From positions 1 through 18,333 of the forward strand of contig JAEZPW010000356.1 of the NCBI GenBank assembly GCA_023441255.1: a stretch of DNA of 18,333 bases, in the 5' to 3' direction. Each line of letters starts with the position of its first letter. Position 1 is the stretch's first letter. Below are positions 14,697 through 18,333 of this stretch, piece by piece. Both the position numbers and the translations under genes were made by a program. Below the pieces are notes generated by a model. The model was given only the letters and a program-made list of their open reading frames with translations. It did not search any database and was not told where the DNA came from. This DNA is from Acidobacteriota bacterium (lineage in GTDB: Bacteria > Acidobacteriota > Terriglobia > Terriglobales > Acidobacteriaceae).

Positions 14697-16738
14697 GAGC
14701 GAATCCAGTGAGCATTCTGGAAGGCGACACGTTCGTTGTAAGTGACCGCCGCGGCGATATTTCCGCCTCTCCGGACGAAGCACTGGGCTTGTTTCAAGGA
14801 GACACCCGGTTCCTGTCTCATTGGGTCTTGACTGTGAATGGGGCGCTGCCCAACACACTTTCGACTGATGACGTTAACTACTTCTCATCTCAATTCTTTC
14901 TCGTACCCGGCACGGCAACGGTATATGTGGACTCTCCGATGTCTATCGTGCGACAACGCGCGGTTGGCGGAGGATTTCACGAAGACCTCAAGATCACAAA
15001 CCACAAGCCCACGCCACTTGACCTGGATATCAGGATCGACGCCGACGCAGACTTCGCCGATCTGTTCCAGGTGAAGGACGCGCAGATGAAGCGTGTTGGC
15101 AAGTTCTACAAACGCGTCGATGGTAATCGCCTTGTTCTCGGATACAGGAGGGAGAAGTTCGTAAGGGAAACCTGGGTAACAGCCAGCGCTCCTGCCGAAG
15201 TAGATGAAAAAGGATTTCGCTTCCGTGTACACCTTGAGCCGCACGGCGAATGGCATACCGGGCTGGATGTGCTGGCCGCGGTCGATGGCACCGAAGCCAT
15301 GAAGAGGACGCCGAAATACAAAGACGTGCACGACACTCCAACTCCGAATGTCGGGATGAGCTTAAAAAGTTGGATGGCCGGTGCACCCCAACTTCATTCG
15401 TCCTGGACCGATCTCGAGAAAATTTACGAACGGTCATTGGTCGACTTGGCTGCACTACGGTTCTTCTCGCCTTATGCGCCCGGAGAAGCGCTTCCCGCTG
15501 CCGGCCTTCCCTGGTTCATGGCGCTCTTCGGCAGAGACAGTCTCATCACGAGTTTCCAGGCGCTCCCGTTTGTGCCCGAGCTCGCTTCGACGACGATCCG
15601 AGTACTCGCGATGCGGCAGGGTACGCGGCTCGATGATTTCCGCGAGGAAGAGCCGGGAAAAATACTGCATGAGTCGCGCATGGGTGAGATGACGGCGTTC
15701 GAGGAACGGCCTCATTCACCCTACTTCGGAACTGCCGACGCTACTCCATTGTTCCTCGTCCTGATGGACGAGTTTGAACGATGGTCTGGAAAACACGATT
15801 TGGTCACAAGATTCGAAGCGGAGGCAAGAGCAGCCCTGCGATGGATCGATGAATATGGCGACCGCGACGGCGACGGCTACATTGAGTACGAACGGCGAAA
15901 TAAAGAGACGGGCCTCGAGAACCAGTGCTGGAAAGATTCGTGGGACTCTATTCGGTTCAGCGATGGAACGCTCGCGTCATACCCGATTGCGACTTGTGAG
16001 ATCCAGGGCTACGCTTACGATGCCAAGCGCAGATGCGCCAGGTTGGCGCGCGAGTTCTGGGGTGATACGGACCTGGCAAACCGACTGGAACAACAAGCCG
16101 CCGAACTGAAACACAACTTCAACCGCGATTTCTGGATTCCGGAAAAACAATTCTTCGCGCTGGCTCTCGATGGCCAGAAACGCAAGGTTGATTCACTAAC
16201 CTCGAACGTAGGCCACCTGCTGTGGAGCGGGATCGTCGATGACGACAAGGCAGAGGCGTGTGCGCGCCATCTGGTTGGACCGCGACTGTTTTCAGGTTGG
16301 GGCGTTCGCACCATGGCCGACAACGAGGGCGGTTACAATCCCCTCGGTTATCACGTAGGAACAGTGTGGCCGTTCGATACCTCGCTCGTCGCTCTTGGAT
16401 TGCGAAGTTATGGTTTTAAAAAGGAAGCGGCAAAAATAGCTTTGGCAAACCTCGAGGCCGCCCGCTATTTCCAATATCGACTGCCGGAGGCATTTGCAGG
16501 CTACTCCAGAGCAGAAACGGACTTTCCTGTCGAATATCCAACAGCCTGCAGCCCGCAAGCATGGTCCGCAGGCGCTCCCTTGTTGTTTCTGCGCACGCTC
16601 TTAGGTTTGCAACCGGTCGGTAATCATCTTCTGGTCGACCCCGCAGTGCCAAAACAAATCGAATGGATTGAACTATTAGGTATTCCTGGCCGCTGGGACC
16701 ACGCTGACGCTTTCGCACGGGGTCTACTCGATGTCTGA
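14693..16738 (+). CDS. Amylo-alpha-1,6-glucosidase / glycogen debranching-type enzyme
   Basis: 681 residues. The N-terminal beta-rich domain (about 5-215: ILEGDTFVVSDRRGDI, LGLFQGDTRFLSHW) matches the bacterial glycogen-debranching N-terminal domain. The C-terminal (alpha/alpha)6 domain carries GLPWFMALFGRDSLITS (271-287), CWKDSWDSIRFSDG (412-425), SGWGVRTM with NPLGYHVGTVWPFDTSL (534-565) and CSPQAWSAGAPL (619-630). Members hydrolyse alpha-1,6 branches or related alpha-glucosides. No signal peptide is seen, so it is cytoplasmic and likely acts on stored glycogen or imported oligosaccharide. AGGAGG lies four bases before ATG 14693, which overlaps the upstream stop. Confidence 0.94.
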   Translation: MRANPVSILEGDTFVVSDRRGDISASPDEALGLFQGDTRFLSHWVLTVNGALPNTLSTDDVNYFSSQFFLVPGTATVYVDSPMSIVRQRAVGGGFHEDLKITNHKPTPLDLDIRIDADADFADLFQVKDAQMKRVGKFYKRVDGNRLVLGYRREKFVRETWVTASAPAEVDEKGFRFRVHLEPHGEWHTGLDVLAAVDGTEAMKRTPKYKDVHDTPTPNVGMSLKSWMAGAPQLHSSWTDLEKIYERSLVDLAALRFFSPYAPGEALPAAGLPWFMALFGRDSLITSFQALPFVPELASTTIRVLAMRQGTRLDDFREEEPGKILHESRMGEMTAFEERPHSPYFGTADATPLFLVLMDEFERWSGKHDLVTRFEAEARAALRWIDEYGDRDGDGYIEYERRNKETGLENQCWKDSWDSIRFSDGTLASYPIATCEIQGYAYDAKRRCARLAREFWGDTDLANRLEQQAAELKHNFNRDFWIPEKQFFALALDGQKRKVDSLTSNVGHLLWSGIVDDDKAEACARHLVGPRLFSGWGVRTMADNEGGYNPLGYHVGTVWPFDTSLVALGLRSYGFKKEAAKIALANLEAARYFQYRLPEAFAGYSRAETDFPVEYPTACSPQAWSAGAPLLFLRTLLGLQPVGNHLLVDPAVPKQIEWIELLGIPGRWDHADAFARGLLDV

Positions 16739-16780
16739 AACCATACAACGACGTGTTCAGGAGAATGACGGAGGTACTTT

Positions 16781-17332
16781 ATGCAACCCATGGTGATTGA
16801 AAGGCGGAGCGGATCCACAGCCTTGGGAGTGCTGCTCATCATTCTTGGCGCGATTGCAGTGATGGCACCATTCTTGGCCGCTTTCGTCTTGATCAGGATA
16901 ATAGCGTGGCTTCTGATCTTTGCGGCGATCGAGCAGGCTATACATGCGTTTCGAAGCAGCGGCGAAGGAGGTCTGTTTATCAAAATTGCCCTCGCTGTGC
17001 TATACGCGGTGGCCGGAGGCGCGCTACTCACCAGGCCGGTGACGGGTGGCATCGCTGCAACCGCCATCATTGGTGTGTTGTTGGTAGCCGACGGCATTAC
17101 GGAGATCTTCCTGGGCGTGCAACTGCTCCGCACATTTGCGAGAGGTGGGTGGCTGCTTGCTGGCGGAGTACTGTCCCTCCTCCTTGGCGCGCTTATCCTG
17201 TATCGGCTTCCCTGGAGTATGGCGGCAGTTGGCTTGTTGATTGGCATTCGTCTGATCTTCAAAGGAATCGAACAGATTGCACTTCGATCTGCGGCCACAA
17301 GAACACAACGGATCGAGGGCCGGGCAGCATGA
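16781..17332 (+). CDS. HdeD-like (DUF308) membrane protein
   Basis: 183 residues with six hydrophobic segments arranged as repeated pairs (about 13-28, 33-56, 66-84, 90-112, 122-140, 145-163), the layout of HdeD/DUF308 proteins. In E. coli HdeD supports acid resistance at high cell density; other members are uncharacterised. GGAGG lies six bases before ATG 16781. It sits 42 bases after the glucosidase gene and 38 bases before the CBS gene, in the same direction. Confidence 0.9.
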   Translation: MQPMVIERRSGSTALGVLLIILGAIAVMAPFLAAFVLIRIIAWLLIFAAIEQAIHAFRSSGEGGLFIKIALAVLYAVAGGALLTRPVTGGIAATAIIGVLLVADGITEIFLGVQLLRTFARGGWLLAGGVLSLLLGALILYRLPWSMAAVGLLIGIRLIFKGIEQIALRSAATRTQRIEGRAA

Positions 17333-17370
17333 CTGGCACGGTCCCGGATTAGGAACACGGGGATCACCAC

Positions 17371-17805
17371 ATGGTTGAAAGAATCGGTTCACTTTTGCAA
17401 ACCAAAGGATCTGCGATTCATTCGGTGGGTCCGGATGCCACGGTTTATGAAGCGATGCACTTGATGGCGCAAAAGGGAATCGGCGCCGTCCTCGTGACCG
17501 ATCAGGGAAAGCTCCTTGGCATCTTCTCCGCGAAGGATTATGGGACCAGAATTGTCTTGGAAGGCAAGAATGGAAAGGATGTTCTCGCTCGGGAGGTCAT
17601 GACGAGTCCCGTCCTGACGGTCGGTCCCGACATGGACATTGTGGACGCTATGGACATCATTACCACGAAGAACATTCGGCATCTGCCGGTAATCGACAAT
17701 GGCGAACTGGTGGGGGTGGTGACTCTAGGCGATCTGGTCCGCGCTGTGTTGGCCCACAAACGGCACACGATCGACCAGTTGATGAGGTACGTAGGACAGA
17801 AGTGA
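17371..17805 (+). CDS. CBS-domain pair protein
   Basis: 144 residues made of two CBS repeats: about 14-66 (SVGPDATVYEAMHLMAQKGIGAVLVTD, then GIFSAKDYGTRIVLEG) and about 75-130 (VMTSPVLTVGPDMDIVDAMDII, ending HLPVIDNGELVGVVTLGDLVRAV). Stand-alone CBS pairs bind adenine nucleotides and act as energy sensors or partners of other enzymes. No other domain is fused. It is the last gene of the plus-strand cluster and converges on the sugar kinase gene. Confidence 0.93.
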   Translation: MVERIGSLLQTKGSAIHSVGPDATVYEAMHLMAQKGIGAVLVTDQGKLLGIFSAKDYGTRIVLEGKNGKDVLAREVMTSPVLTVGPDMDIVDAMDIITTKNIRHLPVIDNGELVGVVTLGDLVRAVLAHKRHTIDQLMRYVGQK

Positions 17806-17888
17806 ATCTTACGATTAATTCAACTCCGCAAGCCTTTCGTCGAAACCAATATCGCGTTGGTGGGCAATCTAAACAGCGATCCAACATT

Positions 17889-18333
17889 TCAGCGTGCGAT
17901 CCGAGCACCAGAGCCCTTCATCACATTGAGCACTTCCTTAAGCGTAACCATCGTCGTGTCGCCGGGAGTAGTCATCGCCAGCGCGCCGTGGGCTGCACCA
18001 CAGTCGACCGCCCACTGCGCAGCTTGTCCGGTCAGTAACCCGTAGATCAGGCCCGAAGCGAACGAATCGCCACCGCCAACGCGATCATAGATTTCAAGAT
18101 CCTCGCGAGCCTGTGCCTCGAAGAACTGCCCTTCGTAATAGCAGATTGCGCCCCAGTCGTTCCTCGTTGCCGTTTTCGCCTTGCGTAGTGTCGTCGCGAC
18201 AACCTCGAATGGGAACTTCTTGACTACCTTCTCAATCATCTTCTTGAACCCATCGATCTCGAAGTTCTGGATGTTCTCATCGCCGCCTTCGACATCGAAT
18301 CCTAACGCGGCCGAGAAATCCTCTTCGTTCCCA
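17889..18333 (-). CDS. PfkB-family sugar kinase (KDG-kinase-like), N-terminus outside window
   Basis: The last 147 residues of a ribokinase/PfkB enzyme; the frame is open to the right edge. The ATP/catalytic segment reads DRVGGGDSFASGLIYG, with the catalytic Asp in GGGD where GAGD is usual. Other marks are FPFEVVATTLRKAKTATRNDWGAI and CGAAHGALAMTTPGDTTMV. The latter string resembles 2-keto-3-deoxygluconate kinase-like proteins, but substrate-binding parts lie outside the window. Convergent with the CBS gene, with 83 bases between and no clear terminator. Confidence 0.9.
   Translation of the reverse strand, partial: GNEEDFSAALGFDVEGGDENIQNFEIDGFKKMIEKVVKKFPFEVVATTLRKAKTATRNDWGAICYYEGQFFEAQAREDLEIYDRVGGGDSFASGLIYGLLTGQAAQWAVDCGAAHGALAMTTPGDTTMVTLKEVLNVMKGSGARIAR

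Overview
The window looks like chromosomal DNA of an acidobacterium-like, high-GC, Gram-negative-type soil or sediment bacterium. This placement is an inference from gene content and protein style (alpha-2-macroglobulin with DUF1175, a CtpA-like S41 protein, PAS hybrid kinase, HdeD/CBS/glycogen-debranching stress genes); no ribosomal or other phylogenetic marker is present. Both ends cut through genes.

Left part (1-6446, minus strand): a periplasmic alpha-2-macroglobulin (C-terminus outside the window) is translationally coupled to an upstream DUF1175/YfaT-type protein. Before them lies an S41 carboxyl-terminal-processing-protease homologue with its own terminator, and this homologue lacks both residues of the catalytic Ser-Lys dyad. 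Next is a 705-base stretch without a convincing protein gene (6447-7151). It holds a degenerate 17-bp tandem repeat, a near-consensus sigma70 promoter, a strong hairpin and then a CAT-anticodon tRNA.

Centre (7321-10926), the most notable part: a minus-strand arsenic operon arsR-acr3-arsC is divergent from a plus-strand operon encoding a 60-aa cysteine-rich peptide, HgcA and HgcB. HgcA carries the diagnostic corrinoid cap-helix motif NVWCAAGK plus five membrane helices. HgcB is a two-cluster ferredoxin with the GVGC and C-terminal cysteine signature. HgcAB is the gene pair required for mercury methylation. The two operons share one 115-base regulatory region with overlapping, opposed -35 boxes, a perfect inverted repeat just after the predicted hgc start site, and a related imperfect one over the shared -35 boxes. 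This suggests ArsR-type, metalloid/metal-responsive control of mercury methylation genes together with arsenic export.

Right part (11102-18333): a membrane PAS hybrid histidine kinase (minus), a 489-base gap, then a compact plus-strand cluster: small hypothetical protein, cyclase/kynurenine-formamidase-like hydrolase, SCP2-like protein, amylo-alpha-1,6-glucosidase, HdeD-like membrane protein and CBS-pair protein. These genes are tightly spaced, with one ATGA overlap, and look like a carbon-storage/stress operon. A PfkB-family sugar kinase (minus, partial) enters from the right end.
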